Source: a virus
Strand: one strand, 5' to 3'
Virus record (IMG/VR): IMGVR_UViG_3300037235_000083
Location: 1 to 60,381 of that record
DNA length: 60,381 nucleotides
Below the pieces are notes generated by a model. The model made no database searches. It had not been told where the DNA came from and was given only the letters and a program-made list of their open reading frames with translations. Position numbers and translations under genes: made by a program. Within the stretch, counting starts at the first letter, position 1. Every line of letters starts with the position of its first letter. Shown here piece by piece: positions 30,572-38,906 of the stretch.

Positions 30572-30931
30572 TTAGAAGCTCGCCGCGGCGATCGTGCCGG
30601 TTGCGTCTGTAATCTGGACCTGGCCGTTCACCTGTCGAACGATAGGATCGAAGGCGGAGATGAAAACCCGTGCCGACACCACTCCCGGAACTTTCAGCGC
30701 CTCGCTTGCCAGCGTCGACTTCAAAAGCGTGAGCGACACCGGCGTTCCCAGCAACAGGCCGAAGTAGTCGATGCCCTGCGCCTGGTTGTAGTAGATGTCG
30801 CCCAGGAAGGTGCGCAGCGCGCTCGCCGCATCCTGCGCCAAGCCATAGGGATCGGTCGCGACGGCGAGATTTCCGTTCACGTCCACGACCAGGTCCCACG
30901 CGGACGGATCCAGGTAAAGCGTCGTACTCAT
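30572..30931 (-). CDS. Baseplate wedge protein, gp25/gpW-like
   Basis: The 119-residue product (LVVDVNGNLAVATDPYGLAQDAASALRTFLGDIYYNQAQGIDYF) matches the gp25/Mu gp46-type wedge family (DUF2634-like). It lies between the spike and J genes, the usual order, and bridges sheath and wedge. Confidence 0.8.
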   Translation of the reverse strand: MSTTLYLDPSAWDLVVDVNGNLAVATDPYGLAQDAASALRTFLGDIYYNQAQGIDYFGLLLGTPVSLTLLKSTLASEALKVPGVVSARVFISAFDPIVRQVNGQVQITDATGTIAAASF

Positions 30932-31680
30932 CAGAGCGGTGTCCCTGTGTTGCCACTGCCGGTGGTGACTCCCGTGTGCACGTGCGTGCTATCGACAGGG
31001 AGCCCGTTGTTGGTGATCGTGCCGGTGCTCGCGATGTTGCCGTTGATCGTGAGCAAGGGCGTCGTGAGGGTGAGTCCGCTCGAGGCGGTAAGGTTCACCG
31101 TGGGCGCCGTAAACGAGAGCGTCGCGGCATCAATTTCCAGCGTGCTGCCCGATTGAAGCAACACGTCCGGCGCGTCAAGTTTTACTTGCTGCGGCGAACT
31201 GATCCGGATGCCGGTCGCGGAAAATTCTACGAACTGCGTCGGCACGCCATTGAGCACTCCGCCAAGGTATAGGCCATCGGCCATGTCATACCGGCGCCGG
31301 CTGCCCGGTGGGGCCTGGGCCTTGCTCGCGATCACGCTGGACAGGTCACGGCTGGCGAAGACTGCGATCCCGATGTCGCCCACCTGCGGATCCAGGATGA
31401 TCGCGTTCGCGCCCCCCTGCATCCGCAGGTACGGGCAATTGAAAATGATCCCGTGCGGCGTCGTGTTACCTGAGCCGTCCATCTGGTTGACCAGAGGCAG
31501 GATGTTGACGAAACCGACCGGCGCCACTCCCCCGGTGGTCGTGACCTCTTGCACCTGGACCAGTGTCGCGGTAGCGATGCGCGACAGGATCGACCAGATC
31601 AGGAAATTCTGGGCGTTGAATTCGTTCAGGAAATCAGTCGGGCTCTGAAGGCCCGAATAGCCTTCGCCTGCGTTGATCAT
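30931..31680 (-). CDS. Central baseplate spike protein (gpV/Gp138-like)
   Basis: The N-terminal half resembles the OB-like Gp138/gpV domain (HGIIFNCPYLRMQGG, DPQVGDIGIAVFASRDLSSV) and the C-terminal half is a beta-helix-like needle ending DSTHVHTGVTTGSGNTGTP. The late HxH motif is the metal-binding apex signature of membrane-piercing spikes. It sits between hub and gp25-like genes. Confidence 0.8.
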   Translation of the reverse strand: MINAGEGYSGLQSPTDFLNEFNAQNFLIWSILSRIATATLVQVQEVTTTGGVAPVGFVNILPLVNQMDGSGNTTPHGIIFNCPYLRMQGGANAIILDPQVGDIGIAVFASRDLSSVIASKAQAPPGSRRRYDMADGLYLGGVLNGVPTQFVEFSATGIRISSPQQVKLDAPDVLLQSGSTLEIDAATLSFTAPTVNLTASSGLTLTTPLLTINGNIASTGTITNNGLPVDSTHVHTGVTTGSGNTGTPL

Positions 31681-32609
31681 GGTGCCGGATACAGGTCACT
31701 GGACGTGGGAACGCCATGGAACGAGGTCGACCACTGGCCTTCCGGCATTTCGCTTTCGATTTCGTGCGAGATATCGAACATCACAAAGGTCCCGTTCGCA
31801 AACGGCAGACTGCTTTGCACCTGGCAGAGCTTGCCGATGCGCAGCTTGGGATTGAAAAGCGTGGTAATCGCCACGCCCAGATTCCAGTTCGTCGGATACC
31901 CGCGCATGCCGGTCGCCGGGGAAATGAGCGGGGCCAAGGCAGGAGCCGTGACAACGATCTGCGGAATATCGGCGCTGCCAGAACGAAAACCGCCCTTCGG
32001 CCATATCGCCAGCACCCCATCATCCAGGCTGTTCCACTCGAAGTGCGCCTGCTGGACGCACGCGTACATCTGTTCGCGCAATGAGCCGCTGAAATACGGT
32101 GCGTCCAGAATGGCCGAGGCGCCATTGTTTTCGAAGGCATAGGGCGGGCTCGCCTGAGCGGCGAGGTTCGCCAACACCTGCGCCGCGTCGACCGGCACCG
32201 AATAACTGCTAGGCGGGATCATCTGCACTTGCTCGAAGGCGCCGGCATACGCGGCCAGTTCCAGAACGGCGTCCGGGGCGCCGGCCATCTGGATCGGGGC
32301 GAGGGTGATCTGCCCTTGGAAGATTTTTGTGAGGTTGGTGCCGTAATCACCCGCTGCGATGATGATCTGGTTAAAGCGCATCGTCACGGACCCGTTGGCC
32401 AGCCGGATGACTTGGGCCAGTTCGTTCATCATCGAGCGCGTCAGGCCATGCACCCTCACCGTGGCCTGGCCCATGGAAGGGCCGCCCGCATTCTGGATGC
32501 TGACCTGAACGCGCAGGCCTGAGACGGTCACCTGGTCGAAGCTACTCTGGCCGAAGGTGCCTTTGCCCAGCCTGAAGGTCAGATCGATCGCGCGGCGAAC
32601 GTAGGTCAT
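31677..32609 (-). CDS. Baseplate hub protein (gp27/gpD-like)
   Basis: The start at 32609 overlaps the stop of the preceding giant gene. The 310-residue protein contains QATVRVHGLTRSMMNELAQV, IFQGQITLAPIQMAG, AQVLANLAAQ and LCQVQSSLPFANG, consistent with the tail-hub fold that carries the spike. The order hub, spike, gp25-like, J, DUF2612 is the standard contractile-tail order. Confidence 0.7.
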   Translation of the reverse strand: MTYVRRAIDLTFRLGKGTFGQSSFDQVTVSGLRVQVSIQNAGGPSMGQATVRVHGLTRSMMNELAQVIRLANGSVTMRFNQIIIAAGDYGTNLTKIFQGQITLAPIQMAGAPDAVLELAAYAGAFEQVQMIPPSSYSVPVDAAQVLANLAAQASPPYAFENNGASAILDAPYFSGSLREQMYACVQQAHFEWNSLDDGVLAIWPKGGFRSGSADIPQIVVTAPALAPLISPATGMRGYPTNWNLGVAITTLFNPKLRIGKLCQVQSSLPFANGTFVMFDISHEIESEMPEGQWSTSFHGVPTSSDLYPAP

Positions 32610-35600
32610 CAGGGCAACGCCGGCACAGGATCGGTACTTTCGATGTAGCAGAGCTGGTATCGCGTACCGAGCCCGGGGCTGGTCGGGTCGTTGGTGCCGT
32701 GCGTGTCCTGCCAGATCAGATCGCCGATGAATCCCAGGTAGTCCAGCCGCACCAAGCGGTTCAAGTTCTGGCACGCGACGCCGGTCGCCAAGGGCACGTC
32801 GTTCACGAAAAGGTCCAGATAGAGCGCATCAGGTCCGTCGGTGCTGCTGATCGTGTCGACAAACAATGAAGCGTAAGCAGCCGGCGGGGAATACGTGAAG
32901 GTGTTGGCTCCCAGGTTGAAGACCGTGGCGCTGCCGATCGCGCTCACGCTCATGGCCGGAAACCACGTGTTCGATGCGATGCCGCTCAGCGTGAAAACGA
33001 ACACGCCGTTGCGGTACATCGACAGCGTGCCGGTCGAAGCATTGAAGGCGAACCCGAGCACGTCGCCCATGTTGAATGGGTACGTGCCGTCGGCCACGAT
33101 CTGCGTACCGTTGTAGAAGATCCCGCCCAAATACGACCATCCGACCGAGGAAGCCGATGTGTCGCTGCCGATTCCCACCGGGCCGGAGAGCGGGAACGTG
33201 GCCGTGGCGATCCCGATCCGGTAAATGCCCGTCGGATTGATGAAGGTCGGGATCACTTCCCAGTAATAGCTGCCGGTTGCGACGCCGACATACGTCCTGG
33301 CGGTCTGCACGATGACCATCGCGGAGGTCGCTGGCAGAATGGTCCACAAAGCCAGTGTGTTCGAACGAATGAACGCACCATATCCATTGGCCGCCAGCAT
33401 CGCGCCAGGACCAGCGAGCGCGGAATTGGAAAACACGCTCGCGGTCGAGTACAGCAACGCCGTGGTGCCGCCGCTTAACTGCAATATCGATAGGCCGTTG
33501 GCCGAACTTCCACCTTCCCACAACCAGAGCGTTTGAAGATCGCCGTCCAGGCAGCCTTTGAACTGCGTTGTGTTATTCGGCGACGAATCGCTGAAGTCGC
33601 CGCTCAGTGCGGCAATAGAAGGGAAATACGTGCCGGAAATGCTGCCGTACGCTACCAGAGAGGCCGAACCTCCCGTCACATTGACGACGTTCCACTCCAG
33701 CGGTGACGCGTCGCTCGCGTTGGCCGTCAGAATCACGATATGCGCACCGTCTGCGCATGGATAAATTCCCTGCACATACATCTGAGAGGGAACGTTCGCG
33801 TTGCCGGCCAGACAGGGTAAGCAATCGAACTGGTAGGCCGCCGTTCCTGTCGCGTATCCTGACGTCACGACCACGTAGCCGCCGCCTGGATCGCTCGAGT
33901 AGGCCGCTGCCGGTGTCGTAAACGGTGAGGTTGGCGGCGTGAAGTTGCCCGTGTACTGCGCCACGCCCATCGAGATTCGCACTTCGTCGATATAGCCGGC
34001 CCACACACTGCCGCCGCCTAGCGCTGGGAATGCCGCGCCTATCGCTAGTCCTGATTGCGTGGATCCGATCGAACCGCTCGCAGTCACCGTCCATTGGCTG
34101 ACGCCGTCCAAATATGCATCGAACTGGTTGCCGTGGCGGACGAAGGCGTAATGATGCGGAACATTGGCAGTGACAAACGCGCCAGCGGTCATCGCTACCA
34201 TAAATCCGGTGAACGTTGAGTTTGCGCACGTCATCGTGAGCTGACCCATGTTCAGGAAAAACGCGATACCGTTGTTCGGGCTGCCGAAGATTTGACTCCC
34301 GAATAAAACACGCGATCCGGTCACGTCCGTCGCGTTACCCCAGCATTCGAAGGTGAAATCTGCGGAGCCAGGCTTGTAAAGATCGTCCGTTGTCGTGATG
34401 CAATCGGTGGTGCCGTTTAAAAGTAACGACGATGGCCCGAACTGGGCCCACGCGGTCGACAGATGAGCCGTGTTGTCACGCACCCAAGTGCCGGGATATT
34501 CATCAACCATTGTGGTTGAACCATTAGCCCCGTCGAAGTGCAATAGCGCGGTCACATTCGAGAATGGGAAGGGCGCTGTTGGGGGCGTGAAATTGGCCGT
34601 GTAGAGGGCGATATTGCTGATCCGCACCTCGTCGATATAGCCGTTGAAGATTTCGCCGATGTTAGCGATATCCCCGCCTATCCCAATAGGCTGACCGTTC
34701 GTAGAAATGGTGCCGGTGAGCGTCGCGCTGCCAAAGGACGTCCCGTTCAAATATGCGGTAACAGTCCCGGAGCTGCGAACGAGCGCACAGTGATACCACT
34801 GTCCGGTGGACAAAAGCGGGCCAGTTACGTTGAATCCGTACGAGCCGTGGCTGTTGCTGGCGTAGAAATGAATGTGATCATTTAGATCATCTTGGAATAG
34901 CAACCAGGAAGAGCCGCCTACCGTTCCGGTCTGGCCTAAAAACGAAGTGTTGATGCCGCCCGAAGAGAGCGCATTGAAGTAGACAAAGCACTCAAGCGTG
35001 AAATCGCCGGTAAATTCCCAGGTCGGATTATCCGGAGTCGTAATGTGTTGGTTGGTGGTGCTCGCAAGCGAAGCCGTTCCAAATTTGAAGTGCGACGTCG
35101 TTAACGTCGCGCCATTTACGGCCGACCATGAATTGCCGGCCGCGTCCGTGAATGTGCTGGATCCATTTGGGCCGTCCAGATGCAACAGTGCGAGTGTTCC
35201 TCCACCCACGGAAGCAGCAGCGGACACGCCGGGCGCAAAACAGACGCTATTGCCCTCTCTAGTCCCGAACGCCCCGTAGCCGGCTCTACTGATCCCGAAG
35301 CCGGAACCGACGGGGCCGACGCTGCTTTGACTGCGCGATCCCCACGCAGCCTGAACGGTAGAGTCGGCCACGGATCCGTGATATGAACCGGTCGCGATGT
35401 CGTAGGTGTATGAGTTGCCGTCACCTCTGAGCTGCGGGAATGTGGTCCCGTAGTTACACCCATCGGTGATGTGTATCCCGGTCGGATCGATACCGGTCAC
35501 GATTGGCCAGAGAGCGCCAGCGTTGGTTTGCGTGCCGGAAGTCGCAAAGGTCGGGGTCGACACGGCGACCTCGAACACGTCGCGCAATCCGGATCCTGGA

Positions 35601-35827
35601 GGCAGCCCAGACGTTGTCGGAGCCGACGTCATGATCGCGAGGTTGCCTTGGATAGATATGCCGGAGCCGGCGGGCCCCAAGGCGACGCCGCTGGCGGATG
35701 GACTTTGCTGTGCGCCGATGGCCGGATTACGGGTGGACTTCTGATAGATGTTCAGCGTGCACGACTGGCCACCCAGGATGACGTCCAGGCTTTGCGAAAA
35801 CGCATCGACCACCGGAACGATCTGCAT
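32609..35827 (-). CDS. Baseplate plug-like protein with giant LamG-LamG-SPRY insertion
   Basis: The 1072-residue protein starts with QIVPVVDAFSQSLDVILGGQSCTLNIYQKS and ends with LYLDLFVNDVPLATGVACQNL, then RLDYLGFIGDLIW and LGTRYQLCYIE. Those two ends are the halves of the small beta-barrel baseplate plug family. Between them are a Gly/Ser-rich region, two LamG/ConA-like domains (about 212-425 and 427-640; ALLHLDG/ALLHFDG start, GYIDEVRIS near the end), another beta region, and a SPRY-like domain (about 851-979: YYWEVIP, VGWSYLGGIFYNG, GDVLGFAFNASTGTLSMYRNG). The usual plug is only about 100 residues. The insertion may bind host glycans. Confidence 0.7.
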   Translation of the reverse strand: MQIVPVVDAFSQSLDVILGGQSCTLNIYQKSTRNPAIGAQQSPSASGVALGPAGSGISIQGNLAIMTSAPTTSGLPPGSGLRDVFEVAVSTPTFATSGTQTNAGALWPIVTGIDPTGIHITDGCNYGTTFPQLRGDGNSYTYDIATGSYHGSVADSTVQAAWGSRSQSSVGPVGSGFGISRAGYGAFGTREGNSVCFAPGVSAAASVGGGTLALLHLDGPNGSSTFTDAAGNSWSAVNGATLTTSHFKFGTASLASTTNQHITTPDNPTWEFTGDFTLECFVYFNALSSGGINTSFLGQTGTVGGSSWLLFQDDLNDHIHFYASNSHGSYGFNVTGPLLSTGQWYHCALVRSSGTVTAYLNGTSFGSATLTGTISTNGQPIGIGGDIANIGEIFNGYIDEVRISNIALYTANFTPPTAPFPFSNVTALLHFDGANGSTTMVDEYPGTWVRDNTAHLSTAWAQFGPSSLLLNGTTDCITTTDDLYKPGSADFTFECWGNATDVTGSRVLFGSQIFGSPNNGIAFFLNMGQLTMTCANSTFTGFMVAMTAGAFVTANVPHHYAFVRHGNQFDAYLDGVSQWTVTASGSIGSTQSGLAIGAAFPALGGGSVWAGYIDEVRISMGVAQYTGNFTPPTSPFTTPAAAYSSDPGGGYVVVTSGYATGTAAYQFDCLPCLAGNANVPSQMYVQGIYPCADGAHIVILTANASDASPLEWNVVNVTGGSASLVAYGSISGTYFPSIAALSGDFSDSSPNNTTQFKGCLDGDLQTLWLWEGGSSANGLSILQLSGGTTALLYSTASVFSNSALAGPGAMLAANGYGAFIRSNTLALWTILPATSAMVIVQTARTYVGVATGSYYWEVIPTFINPTGIYRIGIATATFPLSGPVGIGSDTSASSVGWSYLGGIFYNGTQIVADGTYPFNMGDVLGFAFNASTGTLSMYRNGVFVFTLSGIASNTWFPAMSVSAIGSATVFNLGANTFTYSPPAAYASLFVDTISSTDGPDALYLDLFVNDVPLATGVACQNLNRLVRLDYLGFIGDLIWQDTHGTNDPTSPGLGTRYQLCYIESTDPVPALP

Positions 35828-35832
35828 CGGCT

Positions 35833-36423
35833 TTACTGGAGCCCGGCTGGAACTGGCACGCTGGTACCAGGCTGCACCAGCCCCACGGTTTGTGGATCAG
35901 CACCGCTGGGCGCTTTGGTGTCCGCGAAGGCCAGGGTTGCCGTTGACCGGATTTCGATGAGGCCAATTTCCACCGTGATCAGCGTCTTGCCGTGATCGGC
36001 GGTGCGTTCGTACTCGACGTGCGCGATGTTCACGCTCGAAAAGATCCGCTCAGGTGTCAGGACGTCGTACAGCGCCAACGACTGCGCGGCCGCATCGATG
36101 GCTGCCAGGAAGGCGTATCGGTCCGCCTGGGAGCCGCCCTTGGACAGCTTCACCATGACATCGAAGGGCATTTCAACTTTGTTGTAGGACTCAAACGCCC
36201 CTTGCTCGAGCGGGTAGTCCGCAATGCGCCAGTCCTGGCGGTACCGCAGGCTCACCACCGAATCGGCTAGGGCGATCGGCTCGTTGTTAAGGTAAATGCC
36301 CCACGGGGCCTGCAAGGCGCCGAATAGGCTCACCGCGTCGGCCTGAAGCAGGACGGTGGTGTTCAGGAGGTTGCTAAGCCCGGCTGGCGCCGCGACCAGC
36401 GGGGGAAGGCCCGCTATGCTCAT
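35833..36423 (-). CDS. Dit-like tail/baseplate protein
   Basis: The 196-residue protein has WGIYLNNEPIALADSVVSLRYRQ, RIADYPLEQGAFESYNKVEMP, LTPERIFSSVNI and LITVEIGLIEIR, the pattern of the Dit-like phage tail N-terminal family. In contractile phages it connects tape measure end and hub. It starts with an ATGA overlap to the tape measure stop. Confidence 0.75.
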   Translation of the reverse strand: MSIAGLPPLVAAPAGLSNLLNTTVLLQADAVSLFGALQAPWGIYLNNEPIALADSVVSLRYRQDWRIADYPLEQGAFESYNKVEMPFDVMVKLSKGGSQADRYAFLAAIDAAAQSLALYDVLTPERIFSSVNIAHVEYERTADHGKTLITVEIGLIEIRSTATLAFADTKAPSGADPQTVGLVQPGTSVPVPAGLQ

Positions 36424-37808
36424 CGGGCGCCCCCGTTAGCCTGCGTCGTTGTGCTGAACTGCTTGGTGACCTCGGTCTTCAGACCTCGAGCCACGCCGGA
36501 CGCGTCGGTCGCCTGTGTGTTCACGATGATGGGAGCGTTGAAGTTCACGGTCCCGCCCGCTGCCGCGGCCGGCTGCGCGCTCGCAGCCGCAGCAGAGGGC
36601 TGCACGGCCGGATTTGCACTGGCGGCAGCTGGCGCGCCCTCGATGAACTGCTGAAACGGACTGCCGGCGAAGTTTTTATGGCGTTTCGCGAAATCCTTGT
36701 ACCAGTCGCTTTCGAGCACTTGTTTCTTGAAGTCGACTACTTCGCGCCCTAGTAGTCCACCGAGCAAAGCACCGCCGATTCGGCCCGGGATGCCGAATGG
36801 GGTTCCGACGCGCGCGCCGATGGAAGCTCCAGCCAGCTCGCCGCCGACTTCTTTTACATTGCCTAGCAGTCCGACAATGCGTTCGACGATCTGACCGATA
36901 CCTTCTAGCGTGTTTTCGACTTTGGCCCAGTCGATGCCATCGATCCATGCCGCGAAGCGCTTGGCGCCATCGACCAGCTTGTTAAAGCCTCCGCCCGCGA
37001 TCAGCCAGGTTTCCAGTTCCGTCATCACCCGCAGGATCGGACCCTCCAGCTGCGTAACGATCGAGGCGCCCGCCGTCCGGATCCGGTCGATGAACTTGTT
37101 CCACAGGATCAGCATTTCCTGCTGATGCTTGGCTTCGGCGTCGCTGAAAACGAAGAGCTTCCTTTGCTCTGCCACGCGGGCTTCCAGCGCGGCACGCCCT
37201 TGTTCGGCCATCGTGATGAAGCCAGGTCCGACCATCCCGCCGAGTAAGCCCTGAGCCATAACCGGGCCGATTTTCTTGACCACGTCGGCTAACTTCAGCA
37301 GTCGTTCCGTCGGGTTCTTTTCCACGAGAAACTTGCCGAGGTCTTCGCCAGCCAGCGCGAACGCCTTCGACAAGTTTTCCATGTCGGCCGGCACCTTGCC
37401 GACCGTAATATCGGCGATCTGCTGCGCCATGGTTCGAAACGCCTGGTCAACGTCGCCAGCCGTCGCGCCCATCTTGTTCGCCGCGCCTTCCCAGGCCGAC
37501 AGCGTTTCCGTCGACACGCCGACGTTCTTCGCCAGATATCCGACTGCGGCTCCAGCGTGGAGCAGGTTCGATGTGAACGACTTGATCGACGACAGGCCCA
37601 GGTAGGCCGTACCGATGGCAATGATTTCGTTGCGGAAGGAGCGAAACGCGGCGGCGGCCCGCTTGGCGTCGCCCTCCCACGCCTTGCGAGTCTTCTCTGA
37701 CGACTCGCGCGCGCGTTTCAGGGACTCATCGGTGTCCTTCTGGCCTTTCTTGTAGTTCGAAGGATCCAGGCCCAGTTTTACGATGAGCGAATCGATGACA
37801 GTCGGCAC
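36420..37808 (-). CDS. Tail tape measure protein
   Basis: GTG start. The 462-residue protein is helical, with a charged N terminus (NYKKGQKDTDESLKRARES), hydrophobic patches, a Gly-rich segment (IGARVGTPFGIPGRIGGALLGGLLG) and an Ala-rich C-terminal stretch. It follows the tail chaperone frameshift gene, as tape measures do. The length implies a short tail of several tens of nanometres by the usual ruler rule. Confidence 0.85.
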   Translation of the reverse strand: MPTVIDSLIVKLGLDPSNYKKGQKDTDESLKRARESSEKTRKAWEGDAKRAAAAFRSFRNEIIAIGTAYLGLSSIKSFTSNLLHAGAAVGYLAKNVGVSTETLSAWEGAANKMGATAGDVDQAFRTMAQQIADITVGKVPADMENLSKAFALAGEDLGKFLVEKNPTERLLKLADVVKKIGPVMAQGLLGGMVGPGFITMAEQGRAALEARVAEQRKLFVFSDAEAKHQQEMLILWNKFIDRIRTAGASIVTQLEGPILRVMTELETWLIAGGGFNKLVDGAKRFAAWIDGIDWAKVENTLEGIGQIVERIVGLLGNVKEVGGELAGASIGARVGTPFGIPGRIGGALLGGLLGREVVDFKKQVLESDWYKDFAKRHKNFAGSPFQQFIEGAPAAASANPAVQPSAAAASAQPAAAAGGTVNFNAPIIVNTQATDASGVARGLKTEVTKQFSTTTQANGGAR

Positions 37809-37811
37809 AGT

Positions 37812-38461
37812 TCAATCCTTGCGTTCGTAGGCGACCTGTTCGTTATGCCGGTCGACCACGATGATTTCGACCAGGTCGTACAGGTCTTTCACGCCCAGGA
37901 CGGTGTCCAGTTCGTGCTTGGTGGCCAGACGCGCCGAAATTACTGTGCCAATGGCCCGGGGGACGTTCTGGTACGAAGCGTACGATTTGCCGTCGGACCT
38001 GGGGCCGTGGCCGAGTTCGAGGGGACGGCGTCCGAAAAAAAACCGGTTTCCAGCCAGATGATTTTCTTGTAGAGCTGAGCCCGCGTCATCACTTCTTCGA
38101 TGTCACTTTCCACCAATGGAGCAATGCCGCCCGCGCCGCGCCGGATGGCGGGCTGGGTCCGGTCCGGCACGTATGAGACGCAACAGGTGAACACTTCATC
38201 CTTGATCGCCTTGGCGTCGGCAAACGGAACATGCCCCAGCGACATGAACACGCCCACGCCAGAAAAGAACCATTCCACCAGGCCCGCAAAGCCAGCGTCC
38301 TGCACTTCCTGTGGAATGTCGACGCCGCCCTTGGCCAGAGCCAGAAAGATGCGCAGCGCAACGTCTTCGGCCTGCGAGGCGGGCAATTCGACTAGGTGGA
38401 AGAGCTTGCCTTTGTCGCGCCCTTCCTCTTCGATCAGAACGTCTGCTTCCCTTCGAGCCAT
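37812..38461 (-). CDS. Tail assembly chaperone, -1 frameshift product
   Basis: A run of eight T on the minus strand (38035-38042) inside codons GGT TTT TTT TCG is a classic T TTT TTT slippery site. A -1 shift there continues into a 74-codon frame ending LATKHELDTVLGVKDLYDLVEIIVVDRHNEQVAYERKD with a stop at 37812, three bases before the tape measure start. That frame has no good start of its own and looks like a tail-chaperone C terminus. The product would be about 216 residues. Tail chaperones made by frameshift upstream of tape measure are conserved in lambda G/GT, P2 and Mu. Confidence 0.65.
37940..38461 (-). CDS. Tail assembly chaperone, zero-frame product
   Basis: The 173-residue zero-frame protein begins MARREADVLIEEEGRDKGKLFHLVELPASQAEDVALR and continues with a helical domain. 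Residues after about 142 (SDAVPSNSATAPGPTANRTL) are low complexity and lie past the slippery site. It is the unshifted partner of the frameshift product, needed in excess during tail assembly. Confidence 0.75.
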   Translation of the reverse strand: MARREADVLIEEEGRDKGKLFHLVELPASQAEDVALRIFLALAKGGVDIPQEVQDAGFAGLVEWFFSGVGVFMSLGHVPFADAKAIKDEVFTCCVSYVPDRTQPAIRRGAGGIAPLVESDIEEVMTRAQLYKKIIWLETGFFSDAVPSNSATAPGPTANRTLRTRTSPGPLAQ

Positions 38462-38474
38462 TGCGCCCCCTTTA

Positions 38475-38906
38475 TCAGAGCGGACCGGCGAAAATCTTCG
38501 ACCAGGTGATTTCGTACTTGCGAGGCTGGAGGACCTTTTTCACGTCCGGTGTCGGCTTGTGCAAGGTCAGAACCCCCTTGGTCATCACATAGGAGCGCGA
38601 CGTGGCCGGTAAATGGATGGTCGCGCTCGCGAAGTAAAGCTCCTGAATGGCCTGCTGCGCCTGGTACCACGCTTCGAAGAGCGCGTTGCTGGCACTATCG
38701 GCCTGAAGCGTGTAGCCCTGTTTGATCGGCACGTAAACCCAGCCGGCCGACATGTTGCCGTCCACGCCCGTGAGGATTTCGGCCGAAGCGATTCCCTCGG
38801 AATCAAAAACGTCATCGGCGGCGAAACCTTGCAGCTGTTGCGCCACCGGGTAAAGAGCCGCGATCGCCAGCATGACGACCGAATTCGCGCCAGTGATGGA
38901 TGCCAT
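38475..38906 (-). CDS. Tail tube protein
   Basis: The 143-residue product (VFDSEGIASAEILTGVDGNMSAGWVYVPIKQGYTLQADSASN, then YVMTKGVLTLHKPTPDVKKVLQPRKYEI) matches tail tube proteins found after DUF3383 sheaths. It lies between sheath and chaperone, the standard place. Confidence 0.75.
   Translation of the reverse strand: MASITGANSVVMLAIAALYPVAQQLQGFAADDVFDSEGIASAEILTGVDGNMSAGWVYVPIKQGYTLQADSASNALFEAWYQAQQAIQELYFASATIHLPATSRSYVMTKGVLTLHKPTPDVKKVLQPRKYEITWSKIFAGPL

Noticed and set aside
29960-31156. 398-codon plus-strand frame
   Set aside because: It is antisense to the well-supported baseplate J, gp25-like and spike genes and is rich in Arg/Ala/Asp. It has no domain.
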